DNA of 64,000 nt. Origin: Atherinomorus stipes (Eukaryota; Chordata; Actinopteri; Atheriniformes; Atherinidae). Below are positions 35,216-48,000 of the stretch, in pieces (within the stretch, counting starts at the first letter, position 1; every line of letters starts with the position of its first letter). The position numbers were made by a program, and so were the translations under genes. The notes under the pieces were generated by a model. It worked only from the letters and a program-made list of their open reading frames with translations, was not told the origin of the DNA and searched no databases. Location: the NCBI GenBank assembly GCA_023101725.1, contig JALJCO010007076.1:124001-188000 (forward strand), in the 5' to 3' direction.

Positions 35216-38200
35216 TTTCCAGCTGTGAAAGCACCTAGTAAGCAGACAAAAATTTCTTCCTGTGAAGTACATATGCACACAGCAAATGAAAAAAAAAAAA
35301 AAATCATAGTAAATCAACTGGAGTACAGATGTATCACCATTTGGTGCATTAACAGATTTTTAAAAAATGATTATTATAATTACTTTTATTCTTCTTCTTA
35401 TTATTATTATTTTTGTTAGCAATGTGGGTACAGAAATTATACACATCGAGGTTTGACCGAACGAGCACTATTTAGGTTTAAACAGAATAATTCCATCAAA
35501 ATTCAATTACATTTTTCAGTAACAAAAAAATGATGCTTAATTGCATGGAATACTGTCAGTTCTAAGCTTCTGAGAGGCAAATGTGAATAATGATGTGCGT
35601 GTGTTCCTGTGAGCATGTAACTGAACACTGCCCTTTTGACTTTGCATGCTATTCACAAACATCATAAACACGGATGCACACATGGCGCATGATTAGGGGA
35701 AAAGCCTAGATTCTATTCATAATATTAATAATATTCTAGGGCCTAGAATATTATTAATATCCAGCGGCAAGTGGCTGGCACAGTGACATGCTCTCAGCTG
35801 TGACGCAGGGGCTTACATCAGTCCACCACTTCATACACACGACTGGAAACAGAGCACAGCAAGCAGGAGGGAGGGAGAAATGGCAGTCCTCAGCCTTTTC
35901 CAGGTCTTGAATAATTAAGCAGTGCTGAGCGGTTCACTGAGCCGGTAACTAAAACTCTATTTTTAGGCAGCGTGAGCAACACTGACTGGTCATGACTCCT
36001 TATTATATTTGAGGCAGAGCTCACGCAAGCTTGCAGGCAAGCATGCAAACATATGGATGCTTATATTTGAGCGTATACATACACACGGAAACCTAATCCT
36101 CTTTCAAGTCTGTACACACTCTTTTTCCCAGCATTGCATGATGTGCAGAGACACACCCACGAAAATAGACTCACGTGATGACAGCTCCAAACCTCGGGCT
36201 AAAATCACTGCACGTCCAGCACCAAAGAAGACTAAAGTCATTATTCTCAAACATTGTTATTTGGTTTAAAAAGAAAAAAAAACTAAAAACCTCTAAACTT
36301 GATCTACACCGTCCAAAATCTGGTACAACACAGCCATAAATGACAAAGAACGGAGTGAAATGACAACGGTATTATATATGAAAACACAGTTCTGTATAAC
36401 AAGCAAATAAATGACCTTTTTAGGAATGTTTTGTAAGAATTCACATGAATAAAAGATTATTAGCAGCCAATATACAGTACAGGACTACAAATAGCTGATG
36501 TATTATGTATTCACACACAATAAACAGTTTGTTTTTTGAAACAGAGAAACTGATAAAAAAAAGAACATTGGAGTCAATCCAGAATAAAAGAAAAGAAATT
36601 CCATTTTCACACCACAAATAGAAAACACACTATATGGAATATTTTTAGCATTATATATTTGATCAAAAACAAGTAAAATTTGTTTTCTTTTACTATTATG
36701 ATATTTATTTCCTCATTTTACTGATTTTAATCTTGGGTTATTTCATTTAGTACATCCAGTTTATGCAGGAAACAGCAACTCAAACTAACATTTTGTCATT
36801 TAGTCCCATGTGAGCTGCACGCACACCTAAATTCATCCTACAACATGGTCACAATGAAAAATTACTCACCAGAATCAGACAGAACAGAGCATCGTCTATT
36901 TTCACAACACACTTTAAATCCTCTCCTTTTCATCATCTCTTGGCCTATACTATATCCCTGGCTTAAATTCACGCTTGGGTAGATATTATTCAACATACTG
37001 AAGCATAGCTGGTTACAAATCACTATGTCATAAATATAATATGCATGTGTGTAGGGCAAAGTAGATATGCTTTTCCCTCCAGCCTGTAGTGACCTGCATT
37101 TGTACTCTGTCCCACCAATGAACTCCCCGAAGCCTCCTGGGGAGGAATCCTTTTATTAAATGGAGTGGTTATATGTAGGCTTTACTCTATATATGTATGC
37201 ATGATCATAAAGTGCTGATCATGGGTTTTTTCTTCTTATTTTTTGGCTATTCAACCATGCCCCACGTTTGTCCTCTGCACTTCAGTAACCAGCATGATCC
37301 ATGCTGTCATATCTAGTTTTATCATCCTGCTGCTTTGAAGGCTTTTTCTTTTCTTCACCTCCCCCCCAAGAGTTCACGTGGAATATTAAATGGGGGAAGA
37401 GTTAGGATAAAAGCATGCAATCTTTCACATGCAAATAGCGTGACTGCTTAAAAGTGCATGTGCATGCTTCAGGGTGACAGAGGAATGAGAAGAAATGTGA
37501 TTTAGGGAATGTTGACACACACTGATCCATGTTAGAAGCACACGCAAAATTTGCCTCTCCGTGATGTCATCGGCACGCTTCGTGACTCTCAGTCTGACAG
37601 GTGGGGCTTTGCATACCAAAGTCACCTACGGTTGACCGAGAATGATGTCACTGCCTGTGAGCTGAACCACCGAGCAAATAAAAAAAAAAAAAAAACTGGT
37701 CATAGCGAGTTCTTACCTCTTTCTCTGTAATGATGCAAACAGGGGGATGCGTCAGGCTTTATTTTTGCATCAGCATGTTGATTTGTTTTCCTTTTTTTAA
37801 AAGCTTCTCTCAGCAGGTTTTCTTAGATTGTATGCCAAAGGGAAGCAACATGTAGTTGCAGGACGAAACCCCAGGTTGACATTTAAAGGACATGTACTGG
37901 TCAAATTACAACATAAATCCACTACAACAGCTCCTTTTCCCACCATGAATTTCCACCTCTTAAATTCATCCTTTTAGAGGATGGGTTGACCCACTAATTA
38001 TACTGAATTCCTCACTTTCACAGCCTTTTTCTAATCAGTTATACTGTCATTTTTTAAGTTCATGTATATATAAGTATATTTACTGTACAAATTGTCATAA
38101 AAGTGACTCCAGTTCAGACCACCAACCATAAAATGAACAGAAAAAAAAGACAGCAAATTTGATCCTTAAATGATTTTACTTCAGCTATAAACAGTTGGTG

Positions 38201-38713
38201 TTTATCCCTCTTTTAGGCACAACCTCGTTGTGAGCCATCTATCAAACTGACCCACGTTATTAGAAGATCACACCACTATACCAAACAGCCAGCTGGCAGC
38301 TTTAGATTGTAGTTCCTCCATCATATATCAGCTCCATAGACTTTTTTTTTTGATGCTACTGATTTTTACTGTACTGTATGGGGTACTTTCATCGACCAGT
38401 TCCTCGAGTTGTTACCAAAGTTAATGAGATTATCTCTGTAATGGCAGAGCCATTCATGGAGCATTTGATGGAGCTTTAAAAAAACATGAAGAATACAGGT
38501 TAGAACTATGATTTAATAGTCAGGGTATTAGTATATATACTAATCCATTTTTTAAGATGAGTGACCTATATAGCTGCTGATAAATCTGTTAATAGTAAAG
38601 AACAAAGCAAAAGAGTTTTGGCTTATTATCCATATAAATGCAGCAAAATTTGATGTTGAAATTAGGTGGAAATTAAAGATATTTCCACTCAGAATTAGGT
38701 GAGACATAAATAA
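35216..38713. other. Unassigned AT-rich intergenic sequence
   Basis: No supportable gene over 3.5 kb. Contains the hairpin at 35722-35760 and poly-A near 37680-37695. Confidence 0.5.
35722..35760. repeat. Perfect 19-bp inverted repeat with 1-nt loop
   Basis: Left arm ATATTAATAATATTCTAGG (35722-35740) and right arm CCTAGAATATTATTAATAT (35742-35760) are exact reverse complements around a single G. AT-rich, so it could extrude as a cruciform. Function unknown. Confidence 0.95.
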
Positions 38714-39019
38714 TAGGGTGCAACAATACATGTATTTGTATCGAACCATTAAATACAGGTGTGTATCGAACCGTGACCACCATGTATCAAATATTGAACA
38801 ATACAGAATTTTTTATTCATTTTATCAACTTTTCTTCTGACGATGAGCTCTGTGTTGAAAACTCAGTGAATCTGTATTCAGTTACATTCAGATCTGGTGT
38901 TTGGAACTATTTGGTCTTCATGGTAAGTATGACCGTGATGGTAAGCTGTTGTGGACAAAAGCACATTGGGCTTTAAGTATTGAATCTAACCATGAATTTT
39001 TTGTATTGTTGCACCCCTA
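38714..39019 (+). mobile_element. MITE 'GGGTGCAACAATAC', copy 2
   Basis: TIRs TAGGGTGCAACAATACA and TGTATTGTTGCACCCCTA. Interior TTTTATCAACTTTTCTTC and TGTGTTGAAAACTCAGTGAA match the inverse of 34118-34501. Target duplication not clear. Confidence 0.8.
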
Positions 39020-40617
39020 ATGATGTTTTTTTTTTCCCAAACACTTTGGATTTTATTGATTACACAGTAAGAACAATTATGTAAAATGTCGAAGATGATA
39101 ACAAATTTTCTCAGGAGAGAACATCTCAGTGAGCAAAAACTCAGTTTTGGTTTGTCTGTGTTTCACTGAAATCATGACAGGATGAAGTTATAAGATTAAT
39201 TTCACCTTTATCTCATGTCTGGCAACACAAATTTACACAAAACCAGATTAACTACACTTTCTACTGTATGCACAATAGTGCACACTACCAGATTAAAACT
39301 GGTCCACTTGGTGGGTGGTCCATGTGGCTCGCATGAATTCATACAAGAATTAAATGACTATAATCCATCTACACGGATATTTAAGTACACTTGCAGTTGA
39401 CTTGGAATTTTTTATTTTTTATTTTTAGATGCATTTAAGATGAGCACAGCAACTGGACTACTCATCCGAATGGTGATGTTAGGAGGATGGACTTACAGTA
39501 CATTGAACAAAGCCTGTATTACTTTTTCAATATTCTTTAGCCAGCCAAAAATCTCATTTTAAAAAAAAGGTCTGAAAGGTTCACTGTCTTGGCAGCGTCA
39601 TTGCTTGTTGGATAACAGTGTCTCATGAGACCTCTGCCTTCCACCTGAACACGGAAACACCCACATCTGTGTCTTTCTTTGGTTGTCTTTCAGATTTTCC
39701 TGTTACTCTGGCTTGTTCTGGTCCTCTCCGTGTTTGGCAGAAAACACGGTGCGAGGTGGTTTTCTGAGTTATTTTCAGTTTTTGTGCTCTCCCTCGACCT
39801 CCAAAGAGAATATCAGGATCATGTCAACAGAACCAAACTTGCATTCAAGTGGGCTGCATTGATTCTTAGACACCCCATGTGATAAACATCTAAATTCAAC
39901 AGAACATCCATTTTATGAAAACACTTTTCATGATTAAATTATAAGGCTGTGGTCCCAAAATGGGTCTCTCTCTTCGTGAGGGATTTTCAAAAATGTGAAA
40001 ACTAAACAATTTTTTTTTTCATGAGAATTAAAAAAGAAGTTCTGTGAAATAAAATAAGAACTATGTTTTATATGTCTAACATCTTTTTGGGAACCAAATA
40101 ACTTCTAAAAAACAGCAAGGTTGCAGAAAGAGGCAAAAAGTAGGCCAAAATCAGTTGCCTTGCTGCTCAGCCATATTTCTACTTTGCTGTTGTGACGCTG
40201 GATGTGACCTACTTCTGTTTGGCCAGCATCTGGGCTCCCTGCTAAAGGGTATACTGCATTGCACTCCTTTGCTTCCTATAAAACGAAAGCATCCAGCTCA
40301 GTTTCCTGTGGTAGGCTGGGATGCAGAAAAAGCCTGTGGGAATCTGGGCTCAGTTGCAGCACAGCTAGAGGAGTAGTGGCATCTTCCATACAGCAGCACA
40401 ATTGAAAATCCACCACTCAGCATTGGCCTCAGTTTTGTTGCCTACTCTTTATTTTTTATAATGGTACACTTAAGGGATAATTCCTGTTTGTTTATGCCCA
40501 GAGCATGTCCCATAAATGTGCTCATACTAACTTTGCAGCCTCAGTTGTAGAATAGGGAAAAAAAGGCTTAAAAAAAGGGCTGCATAACAATGATTTAATG
40601 AAATGTTCATTTGTTTC
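39020..40617. other. Unassigned intergenic sequence
   Basis: No gene recognised; only short unrelated ORFs. Confidence 0.5.
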
Positions 40618-41618
40618 TTAAAGGTGCACTGTATAACAAAAGCAAAGGTCATTTGCAGAAAATGCAATATACAATTCAAAACTGTGTTTCTATTGATGTA
40701 TAACAGCTTCAGCTGTTATGTTCATTTTCTTTGAATGAGCTGTCACAGGGTGAACTAATGAGTGCTGCCAGAGACAGGACTTCTGCCCACTAGCTTGGTT
40801 CTTAGCATGCTTTTTTTTAAAAATGGTTTTTGTGTGGTTTTTAACTTGGTTTTATCTCCACACTAGTGGGAGCTTTTAATGAACTGATTGGCAGCACCTG
40901 GAGAGGACTCCTCCCCTTAATTGGAAACAGCAGGATAAAAGCAGGTGTGCGGACAACAGAAGGAGGGGAGACCAGAGACAGAGGAGACAGAGGACTGGGC
41001 GCAGGAGACACAGACACAGGGGAGGACATCAGATCCCCTGGCTGGGTGCTCCGGAATCAGAGGGCAGCTGAGGACCCTGACAAGGGGGCCTATGGCCCGT
41101 GGCAAGGCCACCAAGAGGAACGTCTGCCTCGGCCAAGAGACCGGCTGTGGTGTCTTGGGGGAGCCTATGGCCGGAAGGAGTCACTGCAGTCGTTATCTCA
41201 AAGAACCACTGTGACATCTTTGGCGTTGTCGGCAGGATACCGGCCCACTGCGGTGGAGGGGTGCCTCGCCAGTATGCTAACTGTTTTAATTTCTTTTAGA
41301 TTTTTATTTGCTTAATCTGTTTGCTTTTATGAGCCCAGGACTGAGTTTTTAAGACAGACCAAGAAGGACTGCACACCAGCTTGGAGAGATGGATGGATGG
41401 GCAAGTGGTTGGGACGACCACCAAAAAAGCAGAGGAGGATGTCACAGAGTGAACTCACGGGTGCTGCCGGAGACTGGACTTCTGCCCACTAGCTTGGTTC
41501 TTAGCATGCTTTTTTATGGTTTTAGTGAATCTACAGTGGCCACTGATGGCATATGAAGTCATTACTAAACCCATCTTTACCACTAGATGTCAGTAATTCT
41601 TATGCACTGTACCTTTAA
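40618..41618. mobile_element. TTAA-flanked MITE with a nested insertion
   Basis: TTAA at 40618-40621 and 41615-41618; ends AGGTGCACTGTATAA and TTATGCACTGTACCT are near-perfect inverted repeats. The body is interrupted between about 40741 and 41525 by the direct-repeat element below. Distal part ACCACTAGATGTCAGTAA is typical of fish TTAAAGG MITEs. Confidence 0.8.
40741..41525 (+). mobile_element. Short direct-repeat (LTR-like) element
   Basis: A segment of about 85-90 bp beginning TGTCACAGGGTGAACTAATG (40741) is repeated in the same direction from 41440 (TGTCACAGAGTGAACTCACG), with about six differences in the first 70 bases; both copies contain TTCTGCCCACTAGCTTGGTT. The second is immediately preceded by AAAAAAGCAGAGGAGGA, resembling a polypurine tract, and both start with TG as LTRs do. 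A TATA-like GGATAAAAGC lies at 40931-40940. Interpretation as a deleted LTR retrotransposon or miniature (TRIM-like) element is inference: no primer-binding site, CA terminus or target duplication was identified. The 149-codon ORF at 40866-41315 shows no gag or pol motif. Confidence 0.55.
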
Positions 41619-41776
41619 ATGATACTTTAGACTGTTGTCCTTAAAAAAACACTCCATTTTTTTCATGCAGACAGTATTGATCTGTAATGATCTATATTCA
41701 AATGAAATACAACCTCTAGGGGTTGCAAGAGTAATGTATGAAAAGTCTCAATATGGCGTTGATAAACGTGTTACTT

Positions 41777-42298
41777 TCACTGTGACCAAATGTTCACCCT
41801 ATTCGCTACGTAGGGCCCTATATAGGGATCATGCCATTTTGTAGGAGTGTCCAAATGTCCAGAAAGAAAAAAGTAGTGTACTCAAAATTACCCACAATGC
41901 ATCTTGAAAACTAGTGAGGGACAATATAGACCACAATGCATTGTGGTCAGGAGCGGTGAATGGCGCGAGGTGTTGTAGATATCGAGCGGTGGAAAAAAAA
42001 GAAAGAAAAAACAACACAAAAGGTATTAAACACAATAAAAGTAAATGAAATATCTTGCTCGCTCAAAATCACGGATTTGATTTGGAATGACATCTTTTCA
42101 TGCGTCGTGTGGTTGCTACGGTGAGCGCTGGTGATCACATGATCACATGATTTGCGGCGAGGGAAAAGTAGTCAGCTTTGTGTCCGCATCACAGGCAGAA
42201 TGAGTGCACTAGATAGTGTACTATACTGTATGTAGTGCAGCCCCATGTAATGAATGAGGGGTTAAGGAGTAGGAAGGACATTTGGATACAGCCTCTGT
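41777..42298. mobile_element. MITE candidate ('CCAAATGTYC' ends)
   Basis: Left GTGACCAAATGTTCACCCTA and the inverse of the right end GTATCCAAATGTCCTTCCTA are similar. Interior has TAGTGTACT words and a 20-bp perfect palindrome GACCACAATGCATTGTGGTC (41929-41948). No coding capacity. Confidence 0.5.
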
Positions 42299-42329
42299 TG
42301 TTGTAACCATTTCTGTGGTTCTTATTGTT

Positions 42330-42365
42330 ATGTATTGATGCTATACAAATAAAGTTAAATTGAAC
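42330..42365 (+). repeat. Isolated LINE 3' tail
   Basis: GATGCTATACAAATAAAGTT then AAATTGAAC closely matches the 3' end of the Rex1 copy at 15970-16001. No upstream Rex1 body is seen, suggesting an extreme 5' truncation or chance similarity in a MITE-adjacent site. Confidence 0.55.
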
Positions 42366-44999
42366 GAAAACTGAATTGGCTGTTGGTAGAGGGTGTCTCA
42401 CTAGTGCTTTGATAAAACCACAAACCTGTCGAAAATTGGGATGTAGTTTGAAAATAGGACACAGCTTACAGCTGATGGTGCCATCAGGCACTTCTTGTAA
42501 ACATGTTATCAAAACCTTGTCTTAACTGTAAGACTAATAGTGCATGAGCAGCCAGGTTCATTTCCACTTGCCGTGTTTATATGCAGTACTTGTGTGTCAT
42601 GTATACGATGTTGTCAACAATATGTGCCAGGTTGTTTGTGCATTTGCTTGGGTGTGTGTATATTTGTGTCTTAATGTGCAAGTGTTTATCTGGTGTCCTT
42701 TTCCTGGAGTATCTGTGTGGTCTCATGTGTGTTATGGGAGTGGAGTGGCACTGAGAGAGCCTTTTGGGAACAATAGTGGCTTTTTATTGGGAATCCCTTG
42801 TTTCCCCTTTCTCGGAACTAGCTGTCCTAGTTGTAACATGATCACTGTGACAACAGTAGCAATCACCGTGGCTACAGGGTTACAGGTAAACAAGGGGGAG
42901 GAGGAGTAAAGGGAAAAGCGCAGGTGAAGGCAAGGTAGAGGAAGCAATAGAAGTGGAGGAGAAGAGGATGGAGCTTTTAGTAAACACATTACAAGAAGGG
43001 TTATTATTGAAGAAAGCAGTAGTCCATTATGGGGAAAAAGAAAATCAGTATAGATGGAAAGTTTGGATACCAGGATGAAAGTGAAGGTAAAGGTACTCTA
43101 GCTAAATGGAAAATGACTAAATAAATAATTTCAGATAGAAGAAAGGAGCCTTTGTTTGTGAATCATATTTCCCAAAACCTGTTATCTCACTCTTGTAATG
43201 TGAGGTCTTGTGTTATTGTGAGCCTCTTACATAAACCACTACTGGCATCAGTGAGAAACTTCTGAGAAAAAAAAACTGAACAATTGATCACATTGATAAC
43301 CTTAGGGTGAGAACGTACTCAAATTTCTGTCAATGAAAAGAATTTGAAATTGCTTTCAGGAATTTTACTGAGCATAATCAGGATTACACAATGAAAAGCA
43401 TTTCTCGACTTTCCTTTTTAATCACTTTTAAAGTAAGCAACTTCAGTTGTGAGTTAGTCATAAACAAAAAAAAGAGGCATAGTGCGAGTGGACTTCAGTG
43501 ACAGCAGAGAAAAATAGAGGTCAGAGGAAGCAGCAGCGTTTGTCACTGATCCGCCTCCTTGGGGGTTTTATCCGTGACGCACTGGCATTGGGGTCACACT
43601 GTTCCAGAGATGTTCCATGACGGATCTTTTCTTTTTTTTTCATAAGAGGAAGCAGGGCTGATGCTGACAGTCAGAGCTGACTCACACCATGAGCTCTGAT
43701 GCTCAGGTGAGCAGTCACCTTGAACAAGGCAGAGGAAAGTCTGTTGCATAGTCTGTTGGGGCAAAGAGTTGTGATGGCAACCAAGAAATATGCAGTTTTC
43801 TCAGGGAAAAGAATCCAGTTTTCTAGGAACCACTAAACTTGGATAATTTTCCTCATAGGCTACCAGGCTGTCAATATCCTTCAGCCACCCAGTTCACAGT
43901 GAGCCCGACCTTGATTTTTATCTATCAGATGGTGAGCCCATGTACAGGTGGCAACCTGTGGCTTTGTGGCCTGGACTCAGCCAAGCCCCAGGTGCCAAGA
44001 CCCGAGTCAGCAGACACCAGCAAGCTCCTCTCTCAGACCTGGTTCCAGGAAAGTGCCCCAGTTTCCCTCCTCTGGGTGAGGTGTTTAATCTGTGTTGGTG
44101 ACAATCCATCGAGATAGCTCTCAGTTTGACCCTTCCCCAGAGACAACTGCGACATCCTACCAGGAATGGATGCTCGAGACAACACAACTCTCAGCTTCAT
44201 GGAGGTAGGGCATCCTGGAAACACGGCTCAAGGAAGATGCATTTAAAAAAAATTTTTTTTTCAAAAGTCCAACCCCCTTTTTCAGACTTGTGATTTCACC
44301 ATGAGCGAGTCAACCAGAACTAAAACAACCAACTAGCTTGTTAGCTATCTAGTAGAGAGCAGGTATACCACATTTCTAAAAGTATTTCATTTGCGCACCT
44401 CCAACTCATTTTGCAGTGTAAAGAGTCCACACTGCAAAACATTGACACCTCCATGACTTGATCCAAATCCATTTTTTCCTTTTTTGGTAGATGACAAAAG
44501 CAAACAGCTGCGCAAATAACAGCAGGAATAAGCAGTCTGTTGACCATGGTGCACGCACGGACGCCAGAGTAGAGAGGGACAAATGGCAGTTGAGTTTGAT
44601 AGCCATATCACTATGCAATCATCCTAAATGGGCTGGTCAAGATGATTGGATGATGTTGTTTTCAGTCCTGTCTGTTCCACAGGTGACTGCAGTTTTTTTT
44701 TTTTTTTATGTCAGAGCATTTAATCAATTGGCTGTAATTGAGGTGTGAAGAAGATTTTAAGAAACATTGTAAAAAAATACTCCTGGAAAACATCCACCCT
44801 AACTTTGAGGTGGCAGTGGTGGAAAGGAGTCTCTTCTGATCAATGTTCAGTAAAATGGGCGGAGGAAGTTCTCATCCTGGGATTTCCACCAAACTTGCAG
44901 AGGAGTGATCTTTGAAATGGAACATGACTTGGGCCATGAGTCCACAAGTACACACAAGTACACAGATAGAGAAATGTGCCTGGAGCTTACCAACCCTGG
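42366..44999. other. Unassigned; possible LINE scrap at 43840-44225
   Basis: CATCCTACCAGGAATGGATG and nearby GC-richer sequence around 44150 faintly resemble the 5' region of a fish endonuclease LINE; too weak to call. The rest is featureless. Confidence 0.3.
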
Positions 45000-45090
45000 T
45001 CCGCTACTATCCTGTAGGGTTACATGTTTCCCTGCTGTTCACCTGACCCAAATCAATTGATCATTTACAGGCCTATGCCAAACTTCGCAG
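45000..45090 (+). mobile_element. hAT MITE half copy
   Basis: CCAACCCTGGTCC, ACATGTTTCCCTGCTGTTCA and CAAATCAATTGATCATTTAC are the left-half words of the fish hAT MITE type represented at 29754-29956. No right half. Confidence 0.55.
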
Positions 45091-48000
45091 CCTGCTGAGA
45101 TCTGTTTAATTTTTTTTCCCCCTCTGACTATGTCCTCTTTGGTTTCCTTGCAGAATCAACCATGGTGTGGATTCAAAATGATCAGTGAGTCGATATCAGT
45201 TGCCAGTGTGTGACATTGTACTGTAAAGTTAAACACATCTGTCCGTGTTGGGATGCTGGAAGGCATCGTGAATACATTATTCTGAAAGCCATTATGAACG
45301 TGCCATTGAAACCAGAAAGAAGCACAGAGTTTCAAGGTTGGAAACTGATGCAATATTGCCTAAAAAAAAAAAAAAAATAAATAAGAATACAGATAAATTG
45401 TTACAAGTCTTTAATTTTGGTGGAAAGCCAGGACTCACCACCCACCAAAATTAATAAATAAATCGCTTTTTCAAACAATCTGCATTTACCATTTCTAGCA
45501 TTATCAAAACCGTCTATTTCTTTCCACACTTTGCTCTTCAAAATAATGTTAAAAAACATTTTCAGAGAGTTTTATTTATCCCTTTTCTGTTCCCACTCAT
45601 TCCCACGGCCCTCCCATGTACTCTCGGGCTGAGTGAGAGTAAAATGTGTAGGCTGATGGTCTACCTACTGCATGCGGTTTAGGCGGGAAGCTTGGAGGCG
45701 GGGCAGAATGAATAGATACTTTCCCCACACTGTGGTACTTTTCTCCTCTCTCAGAGCAGCTCCCATACATTCCTGGTCAACTGAGGGGAGCTAACCTAAG
45801 CCTGAAGTGGTTGTTACATACCTGTGGCGAACACATGCCCTTTAATCAAAGACATCAAGGAGCTGTGCCAGGTTTTGTGATAGTGTTGGGTGGGAGGAAG
45901 GATGCACTACCATTCTCACAGCTTATCAAAACCCTGCTTGTATAAACTGTGTCACTCTACCATGTAGTAATATTTACTCTGTTGAAATAAGAGGAAGTGG
46001 GATTGTTTTCACTGCTGCAACATAACTCTTAAGTGAGCTGCTCTTCTTTGTTTTTCTTCAAAGAGACAGTCTGGGCCTGGAGGTGAATTACATAAGAATA
46101 TAGGCCTATATTTTGTGTTTTTTAAAAAGGAGTTTCTCATCTCTAGTGTTAAAGCACCACAGAATGAGCAATAGCTTGAATGTAAGGGACCTAGCAAACT
46201 ACTAAACTTAACTTGATAGCTTTATACAAGAGTTATGACTCATAACAACACTACTTATTTAAATCCTTGCACACTAACAAACAGGACCTCTGCTACAAAA
46301 AACCCAAACATTTCTTTACTCACAATATGAAGAGATGCTCTGCTCTAAACCTCTCCCTCTAACACCACTAACACGGTTCTACATCTTCAACTGACTCTTC
46401 ACTTTTCCATCAAATGTGCTGATAAAACTAGCACAGGCACTGCTAAATTTTCCACATTCGAAAGTTTGAACAACTAATGAGAACCATGAGAGGATCTACC
46501 ATGAAAAGAAACTGCTGCCATTTTGATAAAACATGAGCGAAGGAGGTACAAGCAAAAGGTAAACTGATAATAAAAGCTTGGCTTTCATTTGCCACGGAAG
46601 CAAACCTGAGAAGTTAAATGAGCGTCACATTACCATCAACTGATTTAAAGTGGATAAACTAGGCTTTGTGAGATGGTGCAGTGCACGCTGTTCGTAGGGC
46701 TACATGGTAACAAAAAACAAAAAAAAATTGAAGTTTGTTTTCATGTCAGTTCATTTTAGATTTGAGCAACTGAAATATTTCTCTAAAAATCCACATAAAC
46801 CGACAGTTTAACAGGAGTAGCCTGACTGCTTTTTTTCTCACCTCTCTGCCTCATCCTCTCAGTCTGCTCCCAAACCTGAGCTCGGCACAGCCTTTTCATT
46901 GTTGTCTGAAGAAAGCTAATGGTTCAGCGCAAATTTACAAATGCTGCCATCTTCATCAGGATAATATTGCAATTTGTTAACTTTTGTGGAAAATTGTCAG
47001 TCTGGCTAAATGGATGACAATGTAACTAATTAACTCTTGAAGCAGAACCCTGTCACACTAGGCATTGCTCTTAAAACTGGCACATAAAAATCAATTGACA
47101 CCATCAATGTGCTGCAACAATTCAACCTGATCCAACAATGATGGATTAACACTGTTGTACCAACAGTTATTTGGAGAAAAGAGGAACTGAAGTACATTTA
47201 CAGCCAATTGCCTTCCTGAATTTCCCAGCCAGAGCTATGGTCTTCTTCATGCACATTTAGAATAATTGACAGGGATTTTTTTTTGTATTGGAACAGTTAA
47301 AAAAATACACAGAGCTTTCAATTGGAATATTATAGAGCAAGAACAGCATGTTCATGTTCTAACTGTGCCATGGACTTAAGTAGGCATTTGGCCGACATGG
47401 ATAAAACCCCAAGTCAATTTGACCTGAACGGTAAAATGTTTTACCTATAACTCTGATAGTTACCAAGATTTGGTTTCTTTTTAGTGGAAACTTGGATGAA
47501 AACAACTAAAGACAAATAAATGAGATTTGAGTTTTAGTAAGCCTGGATAAGTGACAGAGTGGCAGCAATCAAAGTTGAATGAAAATAAAATGGCAAAATG
47601 AAGATACCCACAAAAGACTCACTGATGGGCAGGTATGTTACAGAATGACTGACAGCTTGGTCAGTATTAATACGTTAACTGATGAATAATGACCTATTAT
47701 TTTGAGACATCGGGTGTGAGGGATTGGGCAACTACAAATGGTGGTCAGTGTTCTTAAACAGACATTTTGAAACAAAACATGACTGAAAAAAAGATTCTGT
47801 TGCAATCTCAACCACTGAGAAACAAGAAGTTTATTCTCCTCACCTGTTTATTGTAAGACCATGGGGGGCTGGAGCCTCTCCCGCAGTGCACTGAGCTGAA
47901 AGGCATCTGAGCACATTCCATCATAAGGATCACTGATCATTCTGCTGAAGCAGACCTGGATGTTGTTGGGTGGTTTGAAAGAATTGCGCCACCATGCTTG

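Noticed and set aside
40866..41315. 149-codon plus-strand ORF
   Set aside because: Lies inside the direct-repeat element, Arg/Gly/Thr-rich from purine-rich DNA, no recognisable gag, protease or RT motif.
43840..44225. LINE 5'-region fragment
   Set aside because: Only a few words resemble a fish endonuclease LINE; no continuous frame or motif, so kept only as a note in the gap entry.
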